A DNA stretch of 27,940 bases from a virus. Each line of letters begins with the position of its first letter. The first letter of the stretch is position 1. The DNA lies in the IMG/VR virus record IMGVR_UViG_3300027754_000343, positions 1-27,940 of that record, one strand, 5' to 3'. The notes under the pieces were generated by a model. It saw only the letters and a program-made list of their open reading frames with translations, made no database searches and was not told the DNA's origin. The position numbers were made by a program, and so were the translations under genes. This document shows positions 7,713-15,971 of this stretch, one piece after another.

Positions 7713-8015
7713 ATGAGCACATTTGGAGTCACTTTTATTTCTGGTGGCGGGTACGTTGAATCTGTTGATGTGGAAAAAAAGGCTGAGACTAAACAGCTTT
7801 TGACATCAGACGGCCATCATGGCCAGGCGTATTCTTTCGACACCATTTTTACGTTTAGCGCTCGAGGGAAGGGAGACAACCCCTACACGGCAGGCGCTGG
7901 TGATGCGGGTCTACCCGTAACTGGTGCCTCGTTTATTACGTCCTCAAAGACGACTACAAAAAACGACGACTGGCAGGGATGGGAAATCTCTGGAACAGCT
8001 TACGCGCACGCCTAA
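7713..8015 (+). CDS. Tail-tube-like protein, copy B of a tandem pair
   Basis: This 100-aa protein is the paralogue of the gene just upstream and is separated from it by two bases (TAA TT ATG). It has the same start (MSTFG), the KGD motif (about residue 53), SSK/NDD in the C-terminal third and a TAYA ending. Distinctive features are a Gly-rich loop after the start (ISGGGYVES) and DGHHGQAYSFDTIFTFSARG. One copy may form the tube and the other a cap, initiator or alternating ring, or this could be a recent functional split. The function is inferred from position and fold-like composition. Confidence 0.5.
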   Translation: MSTFGVTFISGGGYVESVDVEKKAETKQLLTSDGHHGQAYSFDTIFTFSARGKGDNPYTAGAGDAGLPVTGASFITSSKTTTKNDDWQGWEISGTAYAHA

Positions 8016-8040
8016 CCGGCGCACCAAATTCTTCTAATAT

Positions 8041-8469
8041 ATGGACCAAGGAAAAGCATACACATGGCTCGTAGATGACAAAGATCCCGCTAAAAGCGGA
8101 AACACGGATCTCGTCATGGCATGGCACACAATGGGCGGCAAACTCGCCCCAAGACCTTTTGAAAAGGTTGAGGAAGATGGCAAACCGCGCATAACTTGGG
8201 TTGTTGAAGCATCGACGCCAGCCGACATAAACGGTGACAGCGTTAAATTTGAGGAGTTCAAAAAGCGCTGGGAGGATCTTGAGTGGTGCAAAGCTAACGA
8301 TTGGCACCCAATTGCCATCATGCGCGCGTTCCGAGACAACTGTCGAGACGGCAAACGGTGGGCGCGGGAGCAGGCTACCGGGATCTGTAAAACCAAAGGC
8401 AACTCTCGAATCGTTGTTTATCCGCACTCGCCTACGTGGCTTAAGGAAGAATTTGCCCGCTTTATATGA
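8041..8469 (+). CDS. Uncharacterised tail-region protein
   Basis: I do not recognise this 142-aa protein. It is soluble and charged, with many Trp residues and a helical middle (FEEFKKRWEDLEWCKANDW, about 69-87). A basic segment follows (MRAFRDNCRDGKRWAREQATG), then TKGNSRIVVYPHSPTWLKEEFARF. It lies between the tail-tube pair and the tail chaperone and overlaps the chaperone gene by ATGA. A tail-assembly or tube-associated role is plausible from context only. The leader is TAATATATG without a Shine-Dalgarno. Confidence 0.45.
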   Translation: MDQGKAYTWLVDDKDPAKSGNTDLVMAWHTMGGKLAPRPFEKVEEDGKPRITWVVEASTPADINGDSVKFEEFKKRWEDLEWCKANDWHPIAIMRAFRDNCRDGKRWAREQATGICKTKGNSRIVVYPHSPTWLKEEFARFI

Positions 8470-8810
8470 ACCCATTCTTACTTGCCAGTGAAAAAGTGGG
8501 CGGCATTAAAGTAAGGCCGTTTAGCATCACCACTCAGCTTGCTATTGACGCGCTTTCTGAGTGCAAATTCAACCGCGCAGAGCAGGCCGCATCTTTGCTA
8601 TGGATGCAGATGCGGCCACCGGCAGAAGTTAAACAGGCCATCACTGACGGCACGATTGAAGCTCTGGTGAGAGAGATGGCCGAGCAGATGCCACTGGCCT
8701 ATTTAAAGCCAATCGAAGACTGGGCCGAGCGGCAAAACCAGATGATCATTGAAGGCCGCGTAGATATTATTCCGCGCGACTCCTCGGGAGGGTCCGAGCC
8801 GGGAAACTAG
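8466..8810 (+). CDS. Tail assembly chaperone, unshifted form (gpG-like)
   Basis: This 114-aa protein is the product of normal termination at TAG 8808-8810. It is mainly helical (FSITTQLAIDALSECKFNRAEQAASLLWMQM, in separate helices). It precedes the tape-measure region, where siphophages encode a tail chaperone that coats and folds the tape measure. The last two sense codons and the preceding base form the slippery heptamer GGGAAAC, so a fraction of ribosomes should make the longer fusion described separately. It begins in an ATGA overlap with the previous gene. Confidence 0.75.
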   Translation: MNPFLLASEKVGGIKVRPFSITTQLAIDALSECKFNRAEQAASLLWMQMRPPAEVKQAITDGTIEALVREMAEQMPLAYLKPIEDWAERQNQMIIEGRVDIIPRDSSGGSEPGN

Positions 8811-9049
8811 ATGGGCCGGAGTGGTGCGAAAGTTTCGTAATCACCCTGGCCCGAGAGACTGGATGGACTGAGGAATTTTTGATGCAAGCCCCACTAGCCA
8901 AACTGATGCGGTATTACCACGCGGCGTTGTGGGTCAACGGCGCGTGGACTCGCAAGGCCGCGTCTAAAGACAAGGTGGCAAACGTGGAAGAGATGCTAGC
9001 AAACTTCAAACCAAGCTTTGAGGAGGAAGACGATGGCGAAGTTTATTAG
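8466..9049 (+). CDS. Tail assembly chaperone, -1 frameshift fusion (gpGT-like)
   Basis: The -1 frame is open without interruption from the slippery site to TAG 9047-9049, adding 80 residues for a total of 194. The added part reads LDGPEWCESFVITLA, then RETGWTEEFLMQAPLAKLM, then RYYHAALWVNGAWTRKA. It is a helical domain typical of the downstream segment of siphophage tail chaperones. It has no sensible start of its own, so it is only reachable by slippage. As in lambda gpG/gpGT, the two forms would be made in a fixed ratio, with the fusion recruiting tail-tube subunits to the tape measure. The coordinates span the join; base 8807 is read twice. Confidence 0.85.
8801..8852 (+). promoter_or_regulatory. 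Programmed -1 ribosomal frameshift signal
   Basis: The slippery heptamer G GGA AAC occupies 8801-8807 in the zero frame (X XXY YYZ), directly before a TAG. After a 5-base spacer (8808-8812) comes a three-tier stem-loop. GGGCC (8813-8817) pairs with GGCCC (8848-8852). GGTG (8823-8826) pairs with CACC (8842-8845). CGAA (8827-8830) pairs with TTCG (8834-8837) around an AGT loop. Lambda uses the close relative GGGAAAG at the same place in its tail operon. Slippery site, spacer and structure are all seen directly; efficiency is unknown. Confidence 0.85.
9021..9026 (+). promoter_or_regulatory. Strong Shine-Dalgarno AGGAGG
   Basis: AGGAGG lies 6 bases before ATG 9033 and decides that start over an upstream in-frame TTG at 9018. 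It lies inside the end of the frameshifted chaperone frame. It is one of only two perfect Shine-Dalgarno sequences noticed in the late genes, so this start probably needs no translational coupling. Confidence 0.75.
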
Positions 9050-9803
9050 CACCAACATCCAAGGTTTGGAGACTTTTGCAGATTACCTGAATGCGATCTA
9101 TCTGACCGGCAAACGCTCGATGAAAGAACAGGCATACACACATTTTGGGGGCGTGGTGCGGAATATGTACGCCATCACCTTCCCCATGGGCGGCAAAAAC
9201 CGAAGTGGATCTTTTAAGTTCAACAAAAATGGCGAACGCACCGGATCTGTTGATTTTGCTGGTGGCAAAAAAGCCGGACAAATTGTCATCGCTCGAGATG
9301 TCAACAATGCTTTTATGACGCCAAAAGAAGCCGCGGTCATGCTTTCTGGCGAGCGCATGAGGGCATTTCAAGAGGTTTTTAAAAAGTACCGCAACGAATC
9401 ACCAGAAGCCGCTTTCGTTTGGTATCTTGGAACGCGCAATAAGTTTAAGCATCCAAAGCCAGTCAGAAGGCCAGTGACGGGCCGAAATAAGGCTTTCGTT
9501 TACAAAAAGCTTACAGAGAGACAGGGGACAGTAGCAGCGGGGTGGAACAAGGCAGGCGCATATTTTGGCATCACCGTACCATCTTGGATTTCAAAATGGG
9601 GATCCGCTAACAGCAGTTTGACAGTGCAGGAAAGTGAAAACACTTACAAATTTGTTGCAGTCTGCAGCACGTCGCATCCAAACGCGGCAGAGCTACAAGC
9701 AGACGCTGACAAGGCCATGAACATGCAAAAAGGCAACATGAAGCGCATTCTGTTGAACCTTTTAAAGCAACAAAATAAACGCGGAGGATTTGTCTCAAAA
9801 TGA
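9033..9803 (+). CDS. Uncharacterised minor tail-type protein before the tape measure
   Basis: This 256-aa protein is basic, with no membrane segment, and lies between the tail chaperone and the tape measure. An N-terminal helical region (LETFADYLNAIYLTGKRSMK, then QAYTHFGGVVRNMYAITFP) resembles the 'YL..~kR...Ea.n~~a~~~~~~a~~~tP' pattern of some minor tail/completion proteins. The C-terminus is a Lys-rich helix (MNMQKGNMKRILLNLLKQQ). The ATG follows a perfect AGGAGG, unusual for this genome. It ends in an ATGA overlap with the tape measure. A minor-tail function is inferred; I do not recognise the family with confidence. Confidence 0.5.
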   Translation: MAKFISTNIQGLETFADYLNAIYLTGKRSMKEQAYTHFGGVVRNMYAITFPMGGKNRSGSFKFNKNGERTGSVDFAGGKKAGQIVIARDVNNAFMTPKEAAVMLSGERMRAFQEVFKKYRNESPEAAFVWYLGTRNKFKHPKPVRRPVTGRNKAFVYKKLTERQGTVAAGWNKAGAYFGITVPSWISKWGSANSSLTVQESENTYKFVAVCSTSHPNAAELQADADKAMNMQKGNMKRILLNLLKQQNKRGGFVSK

Positions 9804-11167
9804 GCGACGTAACATTATCTCTGGGCGTCGATGCCTCCCAAATGGAGTCAGGCCTTGGAAGGGCCAAAAGCGCGCTAAAGGGACTGGAATCGCAGGCCAA
9901 TCAAAAGGGCATCTTTGAACGTATTAACAACGACGTCAAAAATCTTGGCGGCACATTTTCAACGCTCAAAGATCAGTTAGCTGGTGGCAACATTGTGGGT
10001 GCACTAGCTACAGTCTCAAGGGCCGGAGTCGGGATGGGATCGTTAGCGCCGCTTTTAGGAGGCGTGGCAATAGCCATGGCTGGGGTAGCAGTGGTGGCTA
10101 GAGGCATGTGGACGGCGATGTCCAGGGCTAAGGAGATGCGCAACACCGCAGAGCAGTCCGGGCTGTTGGTAACAGAGTTGATGCCACTTCAAAAAATCTT
10201 TGGTCAAGTGGGGCTTGAGGCAGAGCAAATCCCGGTGGTGATGACTCAATTGCGTGCATCGCTTGAGACTCTTGGGGATCCAGCATCTAAGGCATCCAAG
10301 GCCTTTGAAAAGATCGGACTTAATGCCGAGTCATTTAAGGGCAAGTCGTACTACGAAGCATTAAAGCTGATTGGCGGTGCTCTTGGCAGCGCTAAAGATA
10401 AAACCGACGCTCTAAACGCCGCAACAGAGGCCTTTGGTGCGAAAAAAGGCGTAAAGGTAGGGCAAGCATTAGCGGGGGCTGATTTTGGCAAAATGGAGGC
10501 ATCTACGCCTGAATCTGCTAAAATCATTCAAGAGCAGGGTGAGATGTTTCAAAAATTTCAGATTGCCATTCAGAATCTCAAACCATCTTTGGATGGTTTA
10601 TTTTTGGGAATGGCATCTGAAATAATCCCGGCGCTGATGGATGCCGCTGCAAAAATTGAAAAGTTAGACTTGGTTGGCATGGGTAAAAGCTTTGGAAAAA
10701 GCATTTCTGAGGGACTGACAAAAGCGCTTGAGCTCAAAGAACGATTGGCATTTGTAATGGCAACACCTGCAGAACGGAAAGAAATGCAGGCTCAAAAGCT
10801 TAAAGAATACGAGGAAGAACGAAAAAGACAGCTTATTCCAGGTTATGCAGAAGCGCAAAAAGCTGCTGAACCTCAGCTTCACAATTATCCGATGCCGTCG
10901 GAAGGACCACAGGCGGCCAGAGGCGCAACTGTCAGCACTGGCGAAGCTAAAGCCCTTAAAATTGAACGTCCTGAATCCTTGATGTCTAGCATTGCCAAAA
11001 TGGGCGGCGGTGCATCGGGCATGGGCGTAGAGAGTCTTAATGTGCAACGCGAGCAGCTTAGTGTGATGCAGCAGATGCTGGCAGCTCTTAGGGCATCAAC
11101 AAACACTCAAGGGAGAGCGTCAATGATAGACATTTACGGAAACTCTGACATTGCCGTCACCGCTTAA
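9800..11167 (+). CDS. Tape measure protein (short)
   Basis: This 455-aa protein begins with a typical tape-measure N-terminus, VTLSLGVDASQMESGLGRAK, where a beta strand leads into helices. It continues with long Ala/Lys-rich helices. A hydrophobic segment (residues about 78-102, GMGSLAPLLGGVAIAMAGVA) may help DNA entry at the membrane. The later part is charged and helical (EMQAQKLKEYEEERKRQL, about 328-345). Tape measures set tail length at roughly 0.15 nm per residue, so this short one suggests a tail near 65-70 nm. It directly follows the chaperone module that would escort it. Confidence 0.8.
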   Translation: MSDVTLSLGVDASQMESGLGRAKSALKGLESQANQKGIFERINNDVKNLGGTFSTLKDQLAGGNIVGALATVSRAGVGMGSLAPLLGGVAIAMAGVAVVARGMWTAMSRAKEMRNTAEQSGLLVTELMPLQKIFGQVGLEAEQIPVVMTQLRASLETLGDPASKASKAFEKIGLNAESFKGKSYYEALKLIGGALGSAKDKTDALNAATEAFGAKKGVKVGQALAGADFGKMEASTPESAKIIQEQGEMFQKFQIAIQNLKPSLDGLFLGMASEIIPALMDAAAKIEKLDLVGMGKSFGKSISEGLTKALELKERLAFVMATPAERKEMQAQKLKEYEEERKRQLIPGYAEAQKAAEPQLHNYPMPSEGPQAARGATVSTGEAKALKIERPESLMSSIAKMGGGASGMGVESLNVQREQLSVMQQMLAALRASTNTQGRASMIDIYGNSDIAVTA

Positions 11168-11170
11168 TTT

Positions 11171-11842
11171 ATGGACGCCATTCAAACCAAGATTGAAGAG
11201 TCAAGGGACATTCAAAAGATTCTGTTGCAGACAATTACGCAGCAGAGTATTGCTGATATTGAGCCAAACGAAAATGCTCGAAGCTATCGAAAAGAGCAGG
11301 TAGACGGCGTCTACACAATGGTTGAAGAGTTTTTGCTCGACCAGGGTGCGCCGCAATATTCCGTGGATGGCTCGGTGAGCAGTGAGCCGCTCGAAAGTCA
11401 CAAGCTTTTTAAAGATGTGGGAGCCGCTACAAAAGCAAACTGGGCAACATGGAAACGCAATCCAAGCGCGGACTCACTAGCAAAAGCCAACTCTGCGTCT
11501 GTTGGACCATTTTGGACTCCGCAAACGGATGGCATTTTGGATGAGTATTTTGCAATCTTTTGGGTGCTTTATTCGGCAGGGATTGAAAGTTACTACGCAC
11601 CCCGAATCACGATACGCATGACCCTTTTGATGGGCGATCCTCCTAACATGACAAGTCTTGGCACCATTGATACAAATGGATGGCCGGGAGCTGGCCTTTC
11701 TTTGCCGCCGGGAATGAACTTCATTCTTTCGAGCTGCCATGCACAGCAAGAGGGGGATCAGTGGCGGACGACTTATGAATATTTAGGCAGCAACCCAGCC
11801 TCTGGTGAAGGCTGGAATGGGCCAATTTACGCAGGAGGCTAA
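11171..11842 (+). CDS. Tail-tip protein, distal tail position
   Basis: I do not recognise this 223-aa protein. It follows the tape measure by three bases (TAA TTT ATG). The N-terminal third is helical and acidic (IQTKIEESRDIQKILLQTI) and the C-terminal two thirds look beta-rich (TIRMTLLMGDPPNMTSLGTI, then SSCHAQQEGDQWRTTYEYLG). A distal-tail or tail-tip role is expected from its place between the tape measure and the fibre genes, but no motif proves it. Its last codons overlap the AGGAGG that serves the next gene. Confidence 0.5.
   Translation: MDAIQTKIEESRDIQKILLQTITQQSIADIEPNENARSYRKEQVDGVYTMVEEFLLDQGAPQYSVDGSVSSEPLESHKLFKDVGAATKANWATWKRNPSADSLAKANSASVGPFWTPQTDGILDEYFAIFWVLYSAGIESYYAPRITIRMTLLMGDPPNMTSLGTIDTNGWPGAGLSLPPGMNFILSSCHAQQEGDQWRTTYEYLGSNPASGEGWNGPIYAGG
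11833..11838 (+). promoter_or_regulatory. Strong Shine-Dalgarno AGGAGG
   Basis: AGGAGG lies 5 bases before ATG 11844 and overlaps the last codons of the previous gene. It picks this ATG over the upstream in-frame start at 11805. Together with the site at 9021-9026 it shows that the phage can use Shine-Dalgarno initiation although most of its genes do not. Confidence 0.7.
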
Positions 11843-11843
11843 A

Positions 11844-12500
11844 ATGTTTTTGCGCTATTTCCAACGCGGCGAACCTATCAGCGCGGATAAACTCAATGAC
11901 ATTGTCAATGCTGTCAGGGCCAATGAAGTTACCCCAGGAGATGGCTATACTGTTTCAAAAACTCCCGTTGGCACTTCGTTAAACATTGCTTCCGGAAGTA
12001 GCGGAGGAGGGAGCGGAGGTGGAAATGCGATATCAATTCAAGGACGGCTTGTTCTTAATATTCCACCACTGCCAAAAATGTCTTTGCTTTGGAATAAAGC
12101 ACAAGATGCTTGGGAGCCTGGATATGCGGCGGATTGTGCGTTTCGCGTTACAAATGCCAGCATTACTGGGGTCTCACAGGTGGAAGTAGAACACCACACC
12201 GTTAACACACCCTCCGCGAGATGGCCAGTTGGCATGGGTCCGGGACAAGGTCCGTTTTATATTCCTATCACGGAAAACGTATACATATATGTGCGAATTG
12301 CGTTTGTGGCAAACGACGTAATTGTATCCAACGCTGCAGATGCAGTCACGGTAGTTAGCAGGGCGGATTTGACGCCTAACACGGTGAACGAGGAGTATAT
12401 ATTACTGGCAGTTGTGACGTATTTGGATGGTGTGATCACTGCGATCACAAACAATTGTGCAAGCGCAACTGCCAACCCATGCACCCTTCGTTGGTCGTAA
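11844..12500 (+). CDS. Tail-tip/baseplate protein with Gly-Ser linker
   Basis: This 218-aa protein starts with a short helical segment (RYFQRGEPISADKLNDIVNA, residues 4-23) similar to the N-terminal anchors of phage tail-tip proteins. A strand region follows, then a flexible Gly/Ser linker (GSSGGGSGGG, about 51-60). The rest is a beta-rich domain (VEVEHHTVNTP, VYIYVRIAFVANDVIVSNA, EEYILLAVVTYLDGVITAIT). The layout, anchor then linker then globular beta domain, suits a structural protein displayed at the tail tip. No catalytic motif is seen. Start chosen from the AGGAGG 5 bases upstream. Confidence 0.5.
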   Translation: MFLRYFQRGEPISADKLNDIVNAVRANEVTPGDGYTVSKTPVGTSLNIASGSSGGGSGGGNAISIQGRLVLNIPPLPKMSLLWNKAQDAWEPGYAADCAFRVTNASITGVSQVEVEHHTVNTPSARWPVGMGPGQGPFYIPITENVYIYVRIAFVANDVIVSNAADAVTVVSRADLTPNTVNEEYILLAVVTYLDGVITAITNNCASATANPCTLRWS

Positions 12501-12507
12501 TTAAGCC

Positions 12508-13026
12508 ATGAATTGCAAGGAGTTTGAGCATTCGTTGACTGACAGGGTAAACTTCAAAGTTCACATTTCGTTTTACAATTTTCCCGACTACGCTGGGGAC
12601 ATAATTTTAAAAACACCAAATAGGACCAGACGTGTAAAAACCTGCACTGCTACTGCTGGCCCACGGTTTTCAAATGCCTTTTGCGGCAGATGGGAATTGT
12701 GGTTTGGATATTATCCAACCACATTTTTGGACACTTCTGGAGTAACTCCAACTTTGGATGCGGATCAGATTGAATGGCCTGCGCAGCAAAATTTTAAACC
12801 GTGGGATGAAACTGATCCATTTTACACGCGAGCATTGGAAGTATGGGATGCCACGCCGATTGCAAACAAGGTGTTCAGCTTTTTTATCAACTTACCAGAA
12901 TATGCCACGGTTTTCATCGTCGAATTTGAACAAGCACGCGACGGGGCAACTGGAACCATCACTGTGGTGGGCATTGATCCTCCGGTAAACGTGGGTGACG
13001 CAGTGTTAACCATCGAGAAAAAATGA
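12508..13026 (+). CDS. Uncharacterised tail-tip protein
   Basis: This 172-aa beta-rich protein has many aromatic residues (FKVHISFYNFPDYAGDIIL, RWELWFGYYPTTF, VFSFFINLPEYATVFIVEF). I do not recognise the family. The pattern of alternating hydrophobic strands and a short Lys-rich end (VLTIEKK) suggests a jelly-roll or barrel structural protein. It lies among tail-tip genes and ends in an ATGA overlap with a small Cys-rich gene. Function unknown. Confidence 0.45.
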   Translation: MNCKEFEHSLTDRVNFKVHISFYNFPDYAGDIILKTPNRTRRVKTCTATAGPRFSNAFCGRWELWFGYYPTTFLDTSGVTPTLDADQIEWPAQQNFKPWDETDPFYTRALEVWDATPIANKVFSFFINLPEYATVFIVEFEQARDGATGTITVVGIDPPVNVGDAVLTIEKK

Positions 13027-13247
13027 GCATACCGCCATGGCTGCTAAACAAGCGGCACAAGACTTGCCAAAACTGCGAGATCGTCAAAACATGTTGCGAC
13101 AAAGAAACCTTGCTCAATGCGGTGCCATTTTGTAGTCTAGGAAAACTCCACAGCGCGGATGACGAAATCCGCTGGCGGCAGGCATGGCCGGAGGGCGTGG
13201 ATGCGGTAAGCGGCTGTTGCGACTCTGCTTTACATGGACCCCATTAG
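13023..13247 (+). CDS. Small Cys-rich protein, probably metal-binding
   Basis: This 74-aa protein has seven cysteines: C15 and C18 (CQNC), C24-C25, C37, C65-C66. The CxxC plus a later CC pair could coordinate zinc or an Fe-S cluster, or form disulphides. It is nested in the tail-tip cluster, coupled upstream by ATGA, and stops one base before the preferred start of the next gene. No known family was recognised. A chaperone or structural role for the fibre region is possible but not shown. Confidence 0.5.
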   Translation: MSIPPWLLNKRHKTCQNCEIVKTCCDKETLLNAVPFCSLGKLHSADDEIRWRQAWPEGVDAVSGCCDSALHGPH

Positions 13248-13248
13248 T

Positions 13249-13569
13249 ATGGTCCCTGCTTCGTTTTCCAACACAATCACCCGAGGAGGGGACTGGACAT
13301 GGGGCTTTCAGATTCGCGAGCAAGGGCCATGCAGCGCTCTGGCAGACCTGACCCTTTGGACGTTTACAAGCACCCTCACGACCGCTGCAGGCGCGGCATT
13401 GACAACTCCAAGCTTTTTGCTACACACGCCAGAGTGCCCAGTCTTTAGCTTGACGCACACACAGACAGCAGCACTGGCGCGGCAGACTGGTGCCATTTTA
13501 ACCATTCACGCCGTCCGCCCGGATGGCTTTGACTTTGTCTTGGCGCGCGGGCGCGTAACCATCAATTGA
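13249..13569 (+). CDS. Pre-fibre tail protein, beta-rich
   Basis: This protein has 106 aa from ATG 13249 (111 aa if ATG 13234 is used). It carries an N-terminal ITRGGDWTWGFQIREQG segment followed by strands (LTLWTFTSTLTTAAG, AILTIHAVRPDGFDFVLARG). The pattern 'G.~~~w.~.i..~g....dlt~w~' is common in small proteins encoded just before phage fibres, which attach them to the tail tip. The later ATG was preferred for two reasons. It fits the genome's stop-T-ATG junction style (TAG T ATG), and its 13-base context TTAGTATGGTCCC is identical to that of the gpW-like gene. Function inferred. Confidence 0.5.
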   Translation: MVPASFSNTITRGGDWTWGFQIREQGPCSALADLTLWTFTSTLTTAAGAALTTPSFLLHTPECPVFSLTHTQTAALARQTGAILTIHAVRPDGFDFVLARGRVTIN

Positions 13570-13570
13570 T

Positions 13571-15967
13571 ATGAGTTGTGACTCCAACTGCGGGACTTTG
13601 GTAATTGAGCTTTTGACCGGCGTGCCGGGGATCCCCGGACAATCTACAATGCCTGGACCGCAAGGGCCGCAAGGCGATCAAGGGCCAATTGGGCCACAGG
13701 GACCGCAAGGCATTCAGGGGCCGACTGGCAACACCGGCGCGCAAGGCGTTAAGGGCGACACTGGCGAGCAGGGCATTCAGGGAATCCAGGGCATTCAGGG
13801 GGTCAAAGGCGATACCGGCGCGACTGGATCCAAGGGAGATCAAGGCATCCAAGGTATCAAGGGCGACACCGGCAGTCAGGGCGCAAAGGGCGACACGGGA
13901 GCCAAAGGCGACACTGGTGCTCAGGGTATCCGAGGCATTCAAGGAGAGCAGGGAATTCAAGGCATCCAAGGCCTTAAAGGCGATACTGGGGCCAAGGGAG
14001 ATACCGGAGCGCAAGGGATCCAAGGGATCCAAGGGGAACAGGGTATTCAAGGCATTAAAGGCGACACAGGATCGCAGGGGCCAAAGGGCGATACTGGCGC
14101 AACTGGTGACAAATATGCTGCTGCCTCGAGCACCACTTTAACTTTGGCAATAGGCGCAAAAACATTGACTCTAGCGCCTCTCGGGCTGGCCTATACGCTG
14201 TCACAGCCGGTGATTATTGCAGCCACGGGGGGCACAATGACAGGCACCGTCACTAGCTATTCCCCGACGACTGGGGTAATGGTGGCGCAGATCACCAGTT
14301 TCACAGGCAGCGGATCCGCGAGTGATTGGACGGTTAATCTGTCTGGAGTCGCTGGCGTACAGGGGCCACAGGGGCCACAGGGTGAGCAAGGGCTAAAAGG
14401 CGATACCGGCGCGACTGGCGCGCAAGGCGTTAAAGGCGATACAGGAGCACAGGGAGCCAAAGGTGATAAAGGCGATACCGGCGACCAGGGAATTCAAGGA
14501 ATTCAAGGCATTCAAGGCGTCAAAGGGGATACGGGCGCACAAGGCGCAAAAGGAGACACTGGCAACACTGGCGCAACCGGGCAGGGACTTACAAACAAAG
14601 GCGCGTGGAACTCCGTAGACACTTTTGCTGCCTACGACATTGTGACCTTTGGCGGCAGCTCTTATGTAGCGTTGCAGGCAGTGCCCGCAAACACTCCCAC
14701 ATCAAACACTAGTTACTGGCAGTTGATGGCATCAAAGGGTGACACCGGTGCACAAGGAGTCAAAGGTGATACCGGATCCACTGGGGCCAAAGGGGACCAA
14801 GGAATTCAGGGCATCCAGGGCGAGCAAGGAAACCAAGGCATCCAAGGCATTCAAGGGATTCAGGGCGTCAAAGGCGACCAAGGCAACGTGGGACCGCAAG
14901 GCCCAGAGGGCACCGTCACCACCGTGGCAGGCAGCAGCGTAAGCGCATTCACTGGGGACGGGTCTGCAACGGTATTTGCTACGCTCGACGGCTACAACGG
15001 CACGGACGCAGGCGGGTACCTTGTCAGCGTTGGCGGCATTGACCAGCGCCCGACTACCGACTGGACAATCTCGAGCGCCAACAGCGGCACAATCACGTTT
15101 GCCAGCGCACCACCTAATGGCGCGCCGATTGTCGTTCGCGCGTTTGTGGGCACCGGCACAACCAACGGAAACGCGACGTTGTTACAAGGCCGCGCATTGG
15201 CGGATACTGCGCCGACAAATGGGCAAGCAGTGGTCTGGGATTCGGCAAACTCAACGTGGAAACCCGGCACCGTCTCTGGCGGCGGGAGCGACATTGGAGG
15301 CCGTGCGTGGGACTCTGCTGCGACATATTCCGAGGGAGATTTGGTGGCAACGTCTCAGCGGGAGGCATGGATCTGCATCCAAAATGACAACACAAACCAC
15401 GACCCAACCGAGGCCGAAAGCACATGGTGGGCACCACTGCCCGCTGATGCTGTAAGTTTGCAACTGAGGCCGGTAGCAACAACTGCACCAACAAATGGAC
15501 AAGGATTGGTGTGGGACTCGACAGCAGCAACTTGGGGGCCAAAAAATGTACTACTTAACATAGCCACAGGGTACAGAGCTCTTGCAGTTGGATCTGCAAC
15601 TACAAGCATTGATTCAGTTTTGCTCGGGTACTTAAATAGTTGTGAAAACAGTGGTGTTTCGATTGGAATAGCCACAACAGCATCTGAATATGCGGTTGCA
15701 ATTGGAAATCATTCATCTGCCGGAATTGGTTCTGTTGCAATTAATAGTCCATATGTTAGCGGAGGAAATTCGCTAGGAATTTTAACAGGCACAACAAACG
15801 TTGGTAATCAAGAAATCAGAATTGGAACTCCAAATATCCATTTTGACGTTTTCTTGGGCGCCTATGACATAAAGTCGATGAGTGCAAACCTTGGAAACGC
15901 CATAAACAAAATCAACGAAATCATCACTTGGGCTAACTCCACCGGCGCTAGTATTGCTCCTCTCTAA
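13571..15967 (+). CDS. Collagen-like tail fibre with binding modules
   Basis: This 798-aa fibre has three Gly-X-Y collagen-like blocks at about residues 17-181, 260-338 and 387-448. The repeats are of the [19 protein letters not shown] type, and such blocks form trimeric shafts. Between blocks 2 and 3 lies a 46-residue module like a carbohydrate-binding domain ([20 protein letters not shown], about 345-364). A second similar module is near 577-623 ([13 protein letters not shown] ... [11 protein letters not shown]). Two WDS..~TW.P motifs lie near 554 and 640. Residues about 662-736 carry YadA-head-like repeats ([33 protein letters not shown]). The end is a coiled coil. The protein likely attaches the virion to surface glycans. 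Its 3' part (from about 15545) is clearly more AT-rich, suggesting module exchange. Confidence 0.85.
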   Translation: MSCDSNCGTLVIELLTGVPGIPGQSTMPGPQGPQGDQGPIGPQGPQGIQGPTGNTGAQGVKGDTGEQGIQGIQGIQGVKGDTGATGSKGDQGIQGIKGDTGSQGAKGDTGAKGDTGAQGIRGIQGEQGIQGIQGLKGDTGAKGDTGAQGIQGIQGEQGIQGIKGDTGSQGPKGDTGATGDKYAAASSTTLTLAIGAKTLTLAPLGLAYTLSQPVIIAATGGTMTGTVTSYSPTTGVMVAQITSFTGSGSASDWTVNLSGVAGVQGPQGPQGEQGLKGDTGATGAQGVKGDTGAQGAKGDKGDTGDQGIQGIQGIQGVKGDTGAQGAKGDTGNTGATGQGLTNKGAWNSVDTFAAYDIVTFGGSSYVALQAVPANTPTSNTSYWQLMASKGDTGAQGVKGDTGSTGAKGDQGIQGIQGEQGNQGIQGIQGIQGVKGDQGNVGPQGPEGTVTTVAGSSVSAFTGDGSATVFATLDGYNGTDAGGYLVSVGGIDQRPTTDWTISSANSGTITFASAPPNGAPIVVRAFVGTGTTNGNATLLQGRALADTAPTNGQAVVWDSANSTWKPGTVSGGGSDIGGRAWDSAATYSEGDLVATSQREAWICIQNDNTNHDPTEAESTWWAPLPADAVSLQLRPVATTAPTNGQGLVWDSTAATWGPKNVLLNIATGYRALAVGSATTSIDSVLLGYLNSCENSGVSIGIATTASEYAVAIGNHSSAGIGSVAINSPYVSGGNSLGILTGTTNVGNQEIRIGTPNIHFDVFLGAYDIKSMSANLGNAINKINEIITWANSTGASIAPL

Positions 15968-15971
15968 TTTT

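Noticed and set aside
13562-14050. Long minus-strand ORF opposite the collagen-like fibre
   Set aside because: It is the antisense of regular Gly-X-Y repeats, whose codon pattern avoids stops on the other strand; the protein is low-complexity Leu/Ala/Ser and has no start signal.
13640-14110. Tandem repeats that might be a CRISPR array
   Set aside because: The repeats follow codon triplets of a continuous Gly-X-Y reading frame, with no constant repeat-spacer lengths.
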